Assembly: GCF_000471905.2 (NCBI RefSeq)
Contig: NW_006494789.1
Coordinates: forward strand, 5,250,755 to 5,314,754
DNA: 64,000 nt
Origin: Amborella trichopoda
Taxonomy: Eukaryota > Streptophyta > Magnoliopsida > Amborellales > Amborellaceae
Direction: 5' to 3'
In this document: piece by piece, positions 22,481-33,700 of the stretch
Position numbering within the stretch: the stretch's first letter is position 1
Layout: each line of letters starts with the position of its first letter
Notes under the pieces: model-generated
What the model was told of the DNA's origin: nothing
Database searches by the model: none
Seen by the model: only the letters and a program-made list of their open reading frames with translations
Translations under genes and position numbers: made by a program

Positions 22481-23320
22481 ATGCAATTGGTGAATCCTAT
22501 TGTCGGTTGGATTTTTCTCTCATATTTTGTCGATCAGCGAAGCCTAGCACTGACTGGTTTTCTCTCTCTTCTTCTATCAGTTGGTGAAGCCTAGTGTCGA
22601 CTGGTTTTCTCTCTCTTTTTCTGTCAGTCGGTGAAGCCTAGAGCCCACTGGTTTTCTCTCTTTTTTTGTCAGTCGGTGAAGCCCGGCGTCGACTGGTTTT
22701 CTCTCTCTTTTTCTGTCAGTTGACGAAGCCTAGCACCGGCTAGTTTTCTCTCTTTTTTTATGCCAGTCGGTGAAGCCTAGCGCTGGTGGGTTTTCTCTCT
22801 CCTCTTCTGTCAGGCGATGAAGCCTAACGTCGATTGGTTTTCTTTCTCCCCTTCACTCAAGTGATGAAGCTTAACGCCGACTGGTTTTCTTTCTCCTCTT
22901 TTGTTAGTCGGTGAAGCCTAACATCCACTACATTTCTCTCTCCTATTTTGTCAGTCGGTAAAGCTTATCACTGACTAGTTTTCCCTCTCCTCTTCTGTCA
23001 GTCAGCGAAGCTTAACATTGATTGGTTTTCTCTCCTCTTTTGTTAGTCAGTGAACCCTAACACTGACTGGATTTCTCTCTCCTATTTTGTCAGTCGATGA
23101 AGCTTAGTGCCTACTGGATTTCTCTCTGCTCTTTTATCATTCGGTGACGCCTAACATCGTTTAAATTTCTCTCTCCTCTTTTCTCACAGTAGGTGAAGCT
23201 TAGCGCCAGCTGCATCTCCTCTGTACAACACAGTCGGTGAAGCTTAGCACTGACTGTGTTTTCTCTCTCTTCCATCTAACACAGTCGGTAATGCTTAGCA
23301 CCGACTACGTCTTCCTTCCG
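22480..23320 (+). repeat. Subfamily B tandem hairpin array in LTR3
   Basis: About sixteen units of 45-60 bases. Each has GTCAGTCGGTGAAGCCTAGC, a complementary right arm (CGCCGACTGG), and a TTTTCTCTCTCC spacer. In one unit 22670-22678 pairs with 22687-22695 (nine pairs, two of them G-U, 8-nt loop). In another, ACAGTCGGTG near 23229 pairs with CACTGACTGT. Diverged units mostly keep pairing or wobble. Confidence 0.8.
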
Positions 23321-24079
23321 TCTCTCTTCTTTATCCTCTCGCCTTTCATACTCTTCTCTTTCTTTCTTCTCGCTCCTTCCTTCTTTCCCTTCTTCTCTTC
23401 TTATTCTTTCCAAATAGCCTTAATTCTGTTATTCATTCATTCGACTAAGAGGGATTGAGGTTGGCCTTCCATGGGTAGTCTTGCAGTCTACTCGTAATGT
23501 TGTTGTGCCAAGATTACTTAACTTGCTTTACTGCCACGATAAACTGACCATCGTGCTTAGCTAGTCGATATTGGTAATGACGTCTAGTAGTAATCCTGTG
23601 AGTTGATCTTAGTTACCAATCCCGTTTTGCTACCACGTCAGGTTAATTATTCACCAGCCTAGTCACCGCTTTGATCCTCTCACTTAGTCTAACTCTTCTC
23701 TCCCTCGTCTTTCTTCTCTTCTTCTTTTTGAATGCGCATACTTGTGTGCGTTCATCAAAGAGGAAAAGGGTAAGGTCAGCCCCACCTGTATTATAACCTA
23801 TGCCATATATGTGTGTGATTGTAGAAAATAAGAAGGATACAAGCCAAGGGAGGTGATTCTTAACCAGTTTTATTACTGGGGGCTTCCTTGATGATCTAAG
23901 AGGGCGCCCACGCGAGTCAACTTGAGTAAGTCCGGAACCCACCGTAAATTCCTCTCTCACTTGAGAGAGCGATCTTAAAAACGTCCCGAGTTTTCTCTTG
24001 AAACCTGAAACACGTGCCGCCTGATCCCCAAAGGGTCTGGAGGGTGAGATCGAGGCACCTAACCATCGAGACCTAGGCA

Positions 24080-24610
24080 AATCAATGTAACATCGTGCGA
24101 CCAAGATGTGCATTATAGTTTAAGCGCATATAGCTTGGACCGTGGCTATGCAGTTTAAAGTCATGTAGCTAGGACTGTGCAGTTTAAGGTCGTGCAACTA
24201 GACCTTCTCTACAGTTTAAAGTTGACCATGGCGATGCAGTTTAGGGCCATGCACCTAGGACCACGACTATGCAGTTTAAAGTCGTGTAGCATGGACCATG
24301 CAGTTTAAGATTGTGCAAATAAACTGCCACTATTCAGTTTAAAGTCATGTAGTATGGAGCATGCAGTTTAAGGTCGTGCAACTAGACCTTCGCTTCAATT
24401 TAAAGTTATGTAGTTTGGACCATGCAGTTTAGGGTCGTGCATCTAGACCACGACTATGTAGTTTAAAGTCATGCAGTATGGACCATGAAGTTTAAGTTCG
24501 TGCAACTAGACCTCTGCTACAGTTTAGGGTCATATGGTTTGGACCATACAGTTTAGGGTCGTGCATCTAGACCATGGCTATACAGTTTAAAGTTATGCAG
24601 TATGGAATAG
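24080..24610 (-). repeat. R1 tandem array in the 3' UTR of E3
   Basis: Same repeat family as 13440-14280, with cores like GCAGTTTAAGGTCGTGCAAC. Larger blocks recur roughly every 150 bases. It is broken at its left end by LTR3. The R2 block follows at about 24620-24850. Confidence 0.75.
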
Positions 24611-24849
24611 AAGCATGAATGACAATTGAACTCCCTAGGGATAAAATGATTAATGCCATCAGAGGGGTAGATGGAGATGACGGCCCTACAAGGGATGACA
24701 AATGGAAGTGAACTTCGCTGGGGATTAGGGGGTGAATGTGACTCCCTGGGGATGAAGGGCAATGGCATGCTCACTACTCCACTGGGGATGATGGGTCGGG
24801 GCACAGATGTAATTCCACTAGGGATAATAATAGGACACACACGGCAATA

Positions 24850-26150
24850 GCCTGGCTTAGACATGCATGGTGCTAGCGAGGGCGACAGTCACATGTGCAG
24901 TGCTAGCTTAAATCGCAATTGCATGAACGGTGCTGAGCGGTCATCACAGACAGCGTTGTTTGCGCAGCATTGGTTAGTGACTTTTGCAAATAGCATTAGT
25001 CACAGAGGGCGTTGGTCATGCGCGGCATTGGTCAGTGACTTTCGCACGCAACGTTAGGCACATACGACGTTGGTATGCGTTCGGGCCTTAGGCTTGAGCT
25101 TGACCCGGTCCTGGTCCATTGTTGTTTGATCTTTGACATTACATGGGCATTGATAAATCTCTATTCGGACCTCGGGCCTGAGCCCAACCCGCTCTGTCCC
25201 ATCGTTGTTTGCCCTTTGGGGATCTGACTGTCATTGTTAGTTTGTTTGGGGCACTTCGGGGAAGCATCATCTACATAAGGGGGTAAAACCTCTTTTTAAC
25301 ATTTTACCGAAGGTAAAATGTTTAGAGGTTTAACAGTGAGAGAGGGAAATTTCCCGACGAGGATTCTGACAAGAATGTAGGGCGAGAGTGGGAAGAAAGA
25401 GAAAGTTCCAGTTGGGAAGAGGAAGCACCGACAAGGTTACATAGGGAACACAGAGGATTTGCAGGGGTCACTATTGCCGGAATTGAGGGAAGCCGGCTGT
25501 CTGCCGAATCTTGTTGAAATCTTGGCAATGGCTCTGGGACATTGGGAAAGTGATTATAGGAGTAGCCAAGGCCTTCTACAGGCTTTCGGTGGTTTTCTGA
25601 TGGTTTTCCATTATCGGGAAGGAGAGGAAAAGGTGAGTCAGTGGGTTTCCAATGAGTGGAGGAGTTTCCCGTTGAGTAGCCAGACGATCGTGAGATTGTG
25701 AACAGGCGCAAAGGGAAGATGAGAGGTATCAGGGAAGGTGGATGGTTGCTAGGGAGACGAAAGGGTCATAAGCAACTGAAGGGTCATGAGAACTGAAGGG
25801 TCGTAGGGACTTGAATAGTCGCTAGGGAGACGAAGGGTCATAGGTCATCTGATTGGTCACAGGTGAGCACGCGCGGTGATAGGTTGCACACGGTGCTCAT
25901 CGTGAGCGACGGTAACCATGCCCTTACGCCCACTCGGTGATCCTTTCATGGACGGTGGCAAGTCATACCCGGCTGTGGTCATGCTCAGCGATGAGTTCTG
26001 CACGGCGATTATTGCGCACGGTGCTGAGTCATGCGTGATGATGGTCATGCATGGCGCTGAGTCATGCGTGATGATGTTCACGCATGGCGATGACTTGGGT
26101 TGGTAATGGGTGGTGACCAATGGTAAGACATGGCTTATGAAGTCTGTTGG
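24850..26150 (-). repeat. Subfamily A 3' UTR repeats of E3
   Basis: This takes the place of R3, the shared segment and R4. From 24850 to 25080 words like CATGCATGGTGCTAGC and CACATGTGCAGTGCTAGC recur. From 25080 to 25850 the shared unique segment lies. From 25860 to 26110 units such as CATGGACGGTGGCAAG, GCACGGTGCTGAG and CATGCATGGCGCTGAG occur. These match the stem sequences of the subfamily A LTR arrays rather than the R3/R4 repeats of E1. No gene is supported; the frame at 25459-25701 is not kept in E1 or E5. Confidence 0.6.
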
Positions 26151-26700
26151 AAGTCAAGTCCTCCAGCACAACTCTGAACTCCACGTTGTTCTGTGGAAGG
26201 GGACACACTATGAAGAGGGTGTGCTCTTCATCACAGGCTTGTTCCTTGCCAGAAGGGTCCGCTTTGTATGTTTGATAAACTCGATCTAAAACCCTTCTAC
26301 CTTCCTCTGATGCAAGAGCAGCCTTTTTGGCTTGTAACCGTCCTATTTTCCTCAGATGCAAGAGCAGCGCAACGGGTCAAGTGCTCTTTTTTCTTCTGAT
26401 GCAAGAGCAGCATTTCGGCGTAGCTACTCTCTTTTCTTCTAATGCAAGAGCAACACTCCGGTGCCGCTACTCTCTTTTCTTCTAATGCAAGAGCAACACT
26501 GCATGACACATTTGTAACTTCCCTAATAATGGGCTTTTTGACTTGTAACTTGTAACTTCTTTTTTTTAAAGAAGAGTTAAGCTTTGCTGAATTGTCTTTT
26601 TCTTTTCTTTGTCACCTTTTTAACTCTTTCTTATTGTGTACTGAGTCTTTTAAGCGCATATCAAGGATAATATTTCTTTAAGTATCGCCCATTGATGGGA
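26150..26700 (-). other. Region between 3' UTR and integrase of E3
   Basis: In E1 and E5 the antisense PMD gene sits beyond the 3' UTR repeats. E3 has only about 550 bases here and no PMD similarity. It holds a 43-base tandem repeat (26394-26505) and a - strand frame (26062-26361) with a non-repetitive stretch including EHTLFIVCPLPQNNVEFRVV. I do not recognise that frame and cannot tell whether it was ever coding. Confidence 0.4.
26394..26505. repeat. 43-base tandem repeat
   Basis: Two full copies and one partial copy of a unit beginning TCTTCTGATGCAAGAGCAGC and ending CTACTCTCTTT, with a more diverged copy before it near 26335. It lies between the integrase and the 3' UTR of E3. Confidence 0.75.
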
Positions 26701-26718
26701 GGGGGGGGGGGGGGGGGG
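26701..26718. repeat. Run of 18 G
   Basis: An uninterrupted G18 tract directly after GGGA. It is a mononucleotide tract next to the end of the E3 integrase region. Its length is probably unreliable in sequencing. Confidence 0.9.
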
Positions 26719-26779
26719 ATCACCTCCTCTCCATCAAGATGTGCTAGTATGTAAGCCCCATTTGGCGAGACTTTCTTGA

Positions 26780-27735
26780 CTACAAAGGGGCCTCCCATTG
26801 AGGTTCAAACTTCCCTTTGCGCCGCCCATGCATAATGATCGGCCTTTTGATGGCTAGAATCAGATCCCCAAGAGTGAATGAGCAGACTTTCACTGACTTG
26901 CCAAAGGCCCTTTTCATTCTCCCCTGGTTGAGTTTGAGATTTTGCTGAGCTTCGAGCCTCCTTTCGTCAAGTGCATCCAATTCTTTATAATGAAGCTTGA
27001 CTCTCTCATCTTCGATCAATCCTTGATGTATGGCGACACGTAGCGAGGGGAGTTGAATCTCAAGGGGCAAAACTGCTTCACCCCCATAGACTAAGGAATA
27101 AGGAGTGGAATCAGTGGTATTCCGTGTGGTGGATCGATAGGCCCACAGTGCTCCAGGAAGCTTCTCATGCCAGTTATTTTTCGTCTTTGATACTGACTTC
27201 CTTAAAACGTTGCACAGGGTTTTATTGAAAGCCTCACTAAACTGTTCACCCGAGGGTGGTACATAGTTGAGTACTTCCACTCAAAACTGAACTGGTTAAC
27301 CAAGAGATCAATGTGATGACTTACGAATTGAGGGCCGTTGTCATATATAATTCGATTAGGCACCCTAAACCGGTATATGAAGTGATGGCGCACGAAGTTG
27401 GCCACCATAGCCCTAGGAACTTGCTTGAGTGGGACCACTTCAGCCCATTTGGAGAAATAGTCTGTTGCCGCTAGAATAAAGACATGACCCATTGCAGAAG
27501 GAGGGTCAATGGACCTTACAATTTCCATACCCCATTGTGAAAAGGGTCATGACGCCACTATAGGGTGTATGGGCTTTGGAGGCTGATGAATAAGGCTTGA
27601 GTGCATTTGGCACACCTGGCACCTCTTGGTATAGTTTAAGGAATCAACAGCCATCGAAGGACAATAATACCCCAATCTGCATATCTGCTCATAGAGTTTA
27701 AGGCCGGACTATTGCAACCCACAGATGCCTCATTG
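26780..27735 (-). pseudogene. Integrase of E3
   Basis: Integrase inserts the cDNA of the element into the host chromosome. The core shows the DDE triad context: ATDYFSKWAE (first D, about 27465), YDNGPQF (second D, about 27336) and, after a frameshift near 27240, GEQFSEAFNKTL (E retained). It continues with NNWHEKLPGALWAYRSTTRN and SLVYGGEAVLPLEI, the usual gypsy pattern, to about 26780. The N-terminal zinc-binding region is partly kept (RCQVC pair near 27630), but the histidine part around 27700 has a stop and lost residues. No chromodomain is visible after the core, consistent with Tat rather than the chromovirus branch. Stops and at least one frameshift make it non-functional. Confidence 0.85.
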
Positions 27736-28425
27736 TACTTCTTCTAACACCTCATTTGCCTCTTGTGCGTCAACACATCTGAGAAGAATACCGTCAAAAT
27801 ACCATCTGAGGAGAGTATCTCCTTCAAGGAGGGTGTACTTGGTAAACATTCGACGCACATTATTGCACTTGGCACGATCTTCGGACAATCTATCGTGCTT
27901 TATAAAGTTAATGATGGGCTCTCTCCAATCTTTCACTTGCTCGATTTCTACACACATTGGGTCGAAGAATTTTGGTTCTTGGTTCTCAGTGTTGGATCCT
28001 TGACCTCGTGACATCTCTTGCTCGGCTTTAATGATATCTTTGGTAGCCAAAAGTGCCCCGAATGGAAAAGGCAGGCACTCGGGAAAGAGGATTCTTTCAT
28101 CATCTGCAGCCACTTCGGTTTTCAATTCAATGTGTCTCCACTCTGCTACCCAGACGGGCATGAGCCTTGGTGAGGATAACTGAATGGTAGGTCCGAGATT
28201 TGCTAGTGCATCGACCTGTGAGTTTAACCTCTTGGGTATGTGACTCAAGGATACATCATCAAATTGAGCCAGATACGATTTTGCAGTATCGTGATAAGGC
28301 TTGAGAGTGTCCTTTCTTACGTCATAGATCCCTTTAAGCTACTCAAAATTACCATAGATATTGAGCTGTTCCAAGTTTAACTCGAAGGCTATCTCCAACC
28401 CGTTTATAAGGGCTTGATACTTCGC
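27730..28425 (-). pseudogene. C-terminal second RNase H and pre-integrase linker of E3
   Basis: The frame 27730-28248 begins with HIPKRLNSQVDALANLG, the typical end of the archaeal-like RNase H of Tat elements (A-D-A-LA-LG context), followed by a linker and then GDTLLRWYFDGILLRCVD, which leads into the integrase zinc region. 28250-28425 is the middle of the same RNase H in a frame broken by stops. Order from upstream is RNase H, second RNase H, integrase, as expected for Tat/Ogre. Confidence 0.75.
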
Positions 28426-28852
28426 CTAGTTATGAGAACCAGCTTCAGTGAGAGAGAAGGATAGAGGAAGTACCCCTCCTTTCAAAGTGAAGAACACTAC
28501 TCTGACACCTCCTCGATTTGACTGAGAGGCTCCATCGAAGCACATCTCCCACGCATGGGCAAGTTCAGTACAAAATACTTCTTCGTTAGGGAGGTCGCTT
28601 GATAAAGGAGATTCTACCAGTTTTGGATGTGCTGCGAGAAAATTAGCTAGGGCTTGACCCTTGACCTCATTTCGTGGTACATATGTGATGTTGAATTCCA
28701 TCAGAAATAATGCCGACTTAGCAATACATCTCGACAAGCATGGGCGTATCATGAGAAACTTTACAGGGTCTACTTTTGATATAAGCTTTACTTCATGACC
28801 GAGCAAGTAGTCTCTACACTGGGACAAAATTTTCTTCTTAACTGAGACAAAA
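28426..28852 (-). pseudogene. End of first RNase H and start of second RNase H, E3
   Basis: DYLLGHEVKLISKVDPVKFL and KSALFLMEFNITYVPRNEVK are the end of the Ogre-type first RNase H. After a short spacer, AWEMCFDGASQSNRGGVRVV is the start of the archaeal-like second RNase H with its first catalytic D in FDGA. Two adjacent RNase H domains are a Tat-lineage hallmark. The piece starts at a deletion that removed most of RT. Confidence 0.85.
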
Positions 28853-28860
28853 TTTGTCAG

Positions 28861-29330
28861 CTACTTTGGGTACTTAACTTCGCAAAGAAAGCCTGCTTGC
28901 CTAAGTTTGCTCACCTCAGCATCGATCTGCATTTCGAGATCAGGTCTGAACCTTCTTGATTTCTGCTTGACAGGATTGACGAATGGATCAAGGCCGAGAC
29001 GGTGGACTGCGACTTGTGGATCTAAACTAGGCATCTCATGGTAATGCCAGGCAAAGACGTCCCGGTTTGCTCGCAAGAAGGTAATAAAATTCTCTTTTTC
29101 TTCTGGTGACATATTTGTCGAGGTAAAAGTGGGCCTGGGGTCAGCTTCATCCCCTAGATTTATCTCCTCAAGTTCATCTGATGTGGCCAGACCTCCTTCT
29201 CCCCATTCTTTTAGGGCTTCTTGCAACTCCTCATCATTGATTTCAGAGGGCTTCTCGTTACCTCTAGCGAAGATACCCATATTCCTGAAATTTCTTCTTC
29301 TAGTCAAGCTTTACGATGGGGCATAGTTCT
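28861..29330 (-). pseudogene. N-terminal reverse transcriptase of E3, internally deleted
   Basis: Contains MSPEEKENFITFLRANRDVF and AWHYHEMPSLDPQVAVHRL, the stretch just before the RT fingers in Tat/Ogre pol, and QKSRRFRPDLEMQIDAEVSK. Sequence stops at EVKYPK and jumps to the end of RNase H, so the palm with its catalytic aspartates is gone. The deletion point carries GACAAAATT twice, 12 bases apart (about 28822-28853), suggesting slippage or end joining at short homology. Confidence 0.85.
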
Positions 29331-30480
29331 TGCATCCTCCTCTTGCTTTCTGAAGAAGGATCAACTTTGAGTAGAGCCGATGTATCTGGTCGAGGGAATT
29401 CATTCTGAGGTACCTGGGACGGCTGCGACTCAGTGATTGTATAGACAGTCAGTGCTTCCTGAGGATCCTCTCGATGTTCTCCTATATCCACCATGGGTCT
29501 AGGTAATATGGTAGGTTCGGGAGAAGGTTTAGGTGGAGAAGATTTATTTTGGCCTACTGGTTGACTTGGTTGGGCAGCCGGCTTAGTTTGGCTAATCTTG
29601 GTGGATTGGGTGATAGGGATTTGTTTGAGTAAAGTGGAGGTTTGAGATTGAGGCTTAGGAGGTGGTTGGGTATATGGCATCAGAGGCATCCCAGGAAATT
29701 TGAGGATGGGTGGATTGTCCGGGGTATTTGGGTGAGGAAGAAGTGGTGGACAAGGAAACTTCAGGATGCTTGGCGTCTGAGGTGGAGGTTGCAGCGTTTC
29801 CCTGAACTCAGACTCATTTTTCCCGTACCGAGTAATTCTTCAGAGATCTGCACCATGTGATAGGCTACTTGAGAATAGAAGCTTTGCCCTCTTGATTCTC
29901 TCAGCCTCTGCTCAAAGTCGGACTCAGGGGGCCACTAGGGTTTCTTCGGCTTTGACTTTTTGCGCTTATTGATAGAAGAGGATGGCTCTGATTTTGCTCG
30001 AGCCGCCAGGGCATAAGTGACTGTCAAGAATCCAGCCACTTGGGCTAGCATCCTTCTCAGCCCCTCCGGTGCGTATTGCTTACATTGGTTCCTTCGAGTT
30101 CTTTGTCGAGGGAGGAAGGATGATCACACTGGGGATGAAGTTCTATAAGATCGACAATGGTGGAAGAGGCCTGAGAAATTCTTAGACGACCAGTGGTGAG
30201 GCCCTTGGCGCCCGTCTACTCTTATTTTCCTTGAGAGGTGCTTGATTCTTCTTGCCAGGTTTGGGAACAACCCTAGCTTGATGAACTGCCTCTCGCTTTA
30301 AGGACTTGAGTCTGCTCCACCTGTGATAGACTCTCCATGGTTGGGGAGTCGAGGGTTCAGCAGGATCAGAGGCATCAATATGAGAATCTTACACTGAAGC
30401 TTTCTCTTAGATGGGGACACTAACTTATGGGTGTTCTTCCATGACATTGTAGTCAATGTGACCTCTTTGCACCTTCTTTG
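29300..30480 (-). pseudogene. Proline-rich gag-pol linker of E3
   Basis: A long proline-, serine- and glutamine-rich stretch (for example KPSPEPTILPRPMVDIGEHR near 29500) with counterparts in E6 (45100-45780) and E5 (60790-61420). The conserved block WPPESDFEQR lies near 29900-29935. No clear protease motif is found, so the protease is lost or unrecognisable in E3. Several frameshifts. Confidence 0.6.
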
Positions 30481-30970
30481 CGACTATGACTTCGAACACA
30501 TAGCATTCACTCAGCTTGTGGCCCCATATCTGATGATACAGGCACCAATGGTTCTCGGTTCCTTGGGCAAGGCATTTGGGCTGCCTTGTCTTCTTTGATG
30601 TGATGAGTCCCTGTTAGAGCATCATACCGAACAAAGCCTGAAGGAGATACGATGGTCGCTCATCAAAAGAGTGCGGGCCTTCGCTTTCCACCTGTATTAT
30701 CACCGCGTGGGAGGCGTCAGTTGCCTTGAATGCTTTCTTAAGTTCTTAGAGTTTTATCTGACCCTTCTAGATCAATGCCTTGATGAAGTCCTTGAGTGTA
30801 TAGCATTCCTCTATGGGGTGGCTTATTCGCCGATGAGAAGCACAGTAATTTGCATGGGTATCGAAACCAGCTTGACCAGGGAAGTTAGTCTCAGGCTGCT
30901 TAATTATATTCTGCTCCAGCAATAGTCAGAGCAGTGCAGGAACCCATTCCTTTTCAAATGGATAGATCTT
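30480..30970 (-). pseudogene. Gag C-terminal part with zinc finger, E3
   Basis: Near 30500-30560 the - strand reads WCLYHQIWGHKLSEC, a C-x2-H-x4-H-x4-C finger like the second finger of E4 and E6. Upstream sequence up to 30970 corresponds to the gag segment ending EWVPALFQ. It is split from the rest of gag by the solo LTR4. The + strand frame at 30671-30925 is a shadow. Confidence 0.7.
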
Positions 30971-32273
30971 TGTTTGAAGATATTTTTCAGCACGTTGAGT
31001 CCTCGATGCGAAATAAAAAGAGAAGCCGGTCAATAAAGCCTTGACATACAGTGGAATTCTTGACAGTTTAAGAATTGCCTCATAATGAGTTAAAATGTTT
31101 TTAAGTACTTCAAAAGGCCACCTGCTAAGTTTCGTTACAATCCGACATGTCTAAGGTAGCGCAGACAAAGAAACAATTTCGAAAAAATCAGTCTCTAACA
31201 CCCTGAAACGGACCTTGTAACTAGAGATATATTTTTGATCCACCAAAGTACTGTGGGACCACCGCCATTGGATCTAAAATGGTCGAAAAACTCTATGGGT
31301 CAAGTTTCGGCTTAATCGGGCACTCAAGGACAAAGTTATGGGTAAAAGACCAAAAAGCAGTATGTCGCATACTATTCCCATGTGCCTTCCCTGCACCAAA
31401 TCACCATTAAAGGTGGCTGCTTTTACAGTCTCGGATAGTGACTTTTGGAGGCCATATCTCATTCGTCTCGAGTCGGATTGCTCTCAAGTTTTGTGAGCGT
31501 GTTCGTCTCATCAAGACAAATGTTTTGATATGTGGCACGCCCTGTGACGATGCTCGAACAAGGAGAAAAGCTAGAGAGAAGTTGCTGATCTGTGAAGAAA
31601 GTTGCGAGAAAATCAACAGCGACATGCCTCGCTCAACCGGCCAAATCACGACGCTCTCGCATTGGATTGACGTTCCGTCGTATGTGTAAGGCCTAGGGCT
31701 ATCTCTGGTCCGAACCCCATACATGATGAATGGTCGGATTTCACACACAATCCAATAAAGTGACTGTAAATTCTGGCGCCAGATTTCCAGAGCCATTACC
31801 AAAAAATTGTGAAATCTTCATCCAAACACAAAATCGAGCTGCTTTTAGTGCCACACGATCGTGACAGCATGCTTAGTGTGATCCAACGAATGAATCACGA
31901 AGAAACATCAAGGAACAAGCACATTATCAATTCAAAGTTTTCAAGATTCATCCAAATTTAAAGTCGCATGATCGTGGCGTAAAAACATGATCCATGACTC
32001 GAAGTTGGTTTCAAATCGATCGCCATGTCAAGCCCTACAAGAAAACAATCATCTTTTTGACATATGGGAATTAGAGCAACCTTAGATCATCCACAGAAGA
32101 TCACGTATGTTTTAGAGCAGTAGCAGGGACTGTGTTAAAATTCAATGAGTTATTAAACAGGGGCAAAACAACCCTTTCGCACCCAAATTTAGAATTTATT
32201 TTAATTCAATCAAATTGTAACTATCATCAATTGAGATAGTTTTTGGGTGTCCACCCATGTTTGTGCCCAATTT

Positions 32274-32280
32274 TATAAAT
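32274..32280 (+). promoter_or_regulatory. TATA box of LTR4
   Basis: TATAAAT at the conserved position, preceded by the shared sequence GTCCACCCATGTTTGTGCCC. Confidence 0.6.
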
Positions 32281-32341
32281 TCATGCTAAACCTAATTGTA
32301 AAGGGTTCTTCCCTGATTCCCCCTTAGGCATTCAATTCATC

Positions 32342-32347
32342 AATAAA
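32342..32347 (+). terminator. Poly(A) signal of LTR4
   Basis: AATAAA about 60 bases after the TATA box, as in the other LTRs. Confidence 0.55.
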
Positions 32348-32569
32348 GTTCATGTTTCTTCTTTGAGTTCATGGGTGCGTCTTGAAGAGAGAGGAGAGAG
32401 AAGAAAGGGTCGATACCCTTCAGTAAGGTAATTTTTTCTTTCCTCCTCTCGTCTCTATGTCTTTCTCTATCTTCCTCTCATCTCTATCTCTTTCTTTCTC
32501 CTCTCTCCTCTCTTACTTCCTCTTTCTTTTCTTTCTTTTTCTTTTCTTAACTTCTCTCTGTTCTTCTGT

Positions 32570-33700
32570 GTGAACACACACGGCTGTGGCAGCACTGTGT
32601 ATGTCATCTTCTTCCTTCTCTTTCTCTAACCACACGGCGATGGTAGCGCTATGTGTGTCTCATTCTCTCTCTTTTTTCTTCTTCTTTTCTTTTTTCTTCT
32701 TCTCTCTTTCTCTCTGACTGAATGTGCATGGTGATGGCAGCGCCATGCATGAACCTCTCTCTCTATTTTATTTTCTCTATCTCGTACACATGATGATGGC
32801 AACGCTGTGTGTGTTTTCTTCACTCCCTCCTTCTATCTGCTCTATCTTTCTATCTGTCTCTCTTTATCTGAACATACACAACCGTGTCTTCTCCGTTCTT
32901 CTCTCTGTCTGGACATGGACAACGATGGCAATGCCGTGTATGAATCTCTCTTTCTGTTTTCTTCTCTCTCTGACACTCACGGCAGTGGCAGCGCCGTGCA
33001 TACCTCTTTCCTCTCCTCTTTCGTTATTCTTCTTTTCTCTTTCCTTATCTCTTTCTCTCTCTTTCCTTCTTTCTCTTCTGGCACTTTCCCAATTTCTCTC
33101 CTCACTTTCTTTCGCCCTCTCTCCTTTCCTTTCTTCTGTTTTTACTTTCTTTTTCTCTTCCTTTTTCCTAAAATCCTCTTTCCTCCTCCCTGTATTTCTT
33201 GCCTTCACTCTGATTTATTTTCTCTCTCCCCTCCAATCGTGCACAATGATGCTCATCGTCGAATATGATGTTCTCAGCCTTCCTTCATCTTTTAGAAATA
33301 TGCGCAGTGAGCTGGGCCTTAACCCAAGCGATGAACTGTGCCTCTGTCCAAATTTCCCCTTTCTCATGTGGCACACGGCGATGCTCATCGCCGTGCATGA
33401 CATTCATTTCTCATTCATGTCTCTCTCGATCATGGACAACGGATGTCCATCATCGTCCATGTTCTTTCTCTCTCCTCTTTCCCTGTCATAGACGGCAGAA
33501 GTTCATCATCATCCATGTACTTGCTCTTTCCTTTTTCTCTGTCATGAACGGTGGAAGTCCATCGCCGTCCATGTACTTTATCTCTCTTCTTTCTCTGTCA
33601 TGAACAGCAGAAGTCCATCACTGTCCATGTTCTTTCTCTCTCCTCTTTTTTTATCATGGATGGTGAAAGTCTATCATCGTCCATGCTTTTCTCTTTCTTC
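32570..33700 (+). repeat. Subfamily A hairpin array in LTR4
   Basis: Two blocks in a pyrimidine background. The first (about 32570-33010) has units like CACACGGCGATGGTAGCGC and GTGCATGGTGATGGCAGCGC followed by a pairing right arm. The second (33230-33700) has units like CATGAACGGTG (33543-33553) pairing with CGCCGTCCATG (33563-33573). Stem sequence changes from unit to unit while the inverted-repeat plan remains. Frames such as 32724-33491 are low-complexity shadows. Confidence 0.7.

Larger units (their letters stand above)
20733..24065 (+). repeat. LTR3, + strand, 3' LTR of E2
   Basis: Starts TGTTTGAACG at 20733 and ends CCTAACCA at 24065, length 3333. It has U3, TATA box, poly(A) signal, pyrimidine microsatellite, subfamily B hairpin array, and a unique U5 end (about 23400-24065) shared with LTR2 and with the LTR end of E6. 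The following bases enter the 3' UTR of E3 within R1, so E2 inserted into E3 or was joined to it by deletion. Confidence 0.88.

Noticed and set aside
25459..25701. 80-residue + frame in the E3 3' UTR
   Set aside because: The homologous segments in E1 (15240-15600) and E5 (55000-55400) do not keep the frame.
32724..33491. Long Ser/Leu/Phe-rich open frames over CT-rich repeats (also 7896-8431, 22129-22587, 33551-34167, 37205-38167, 40316-40998)
   Set aside because: They arise because simple pyrimidine or purine repeats contain few stop codons. Several overlap in different frames, have no domain, and lie inside LTRs.
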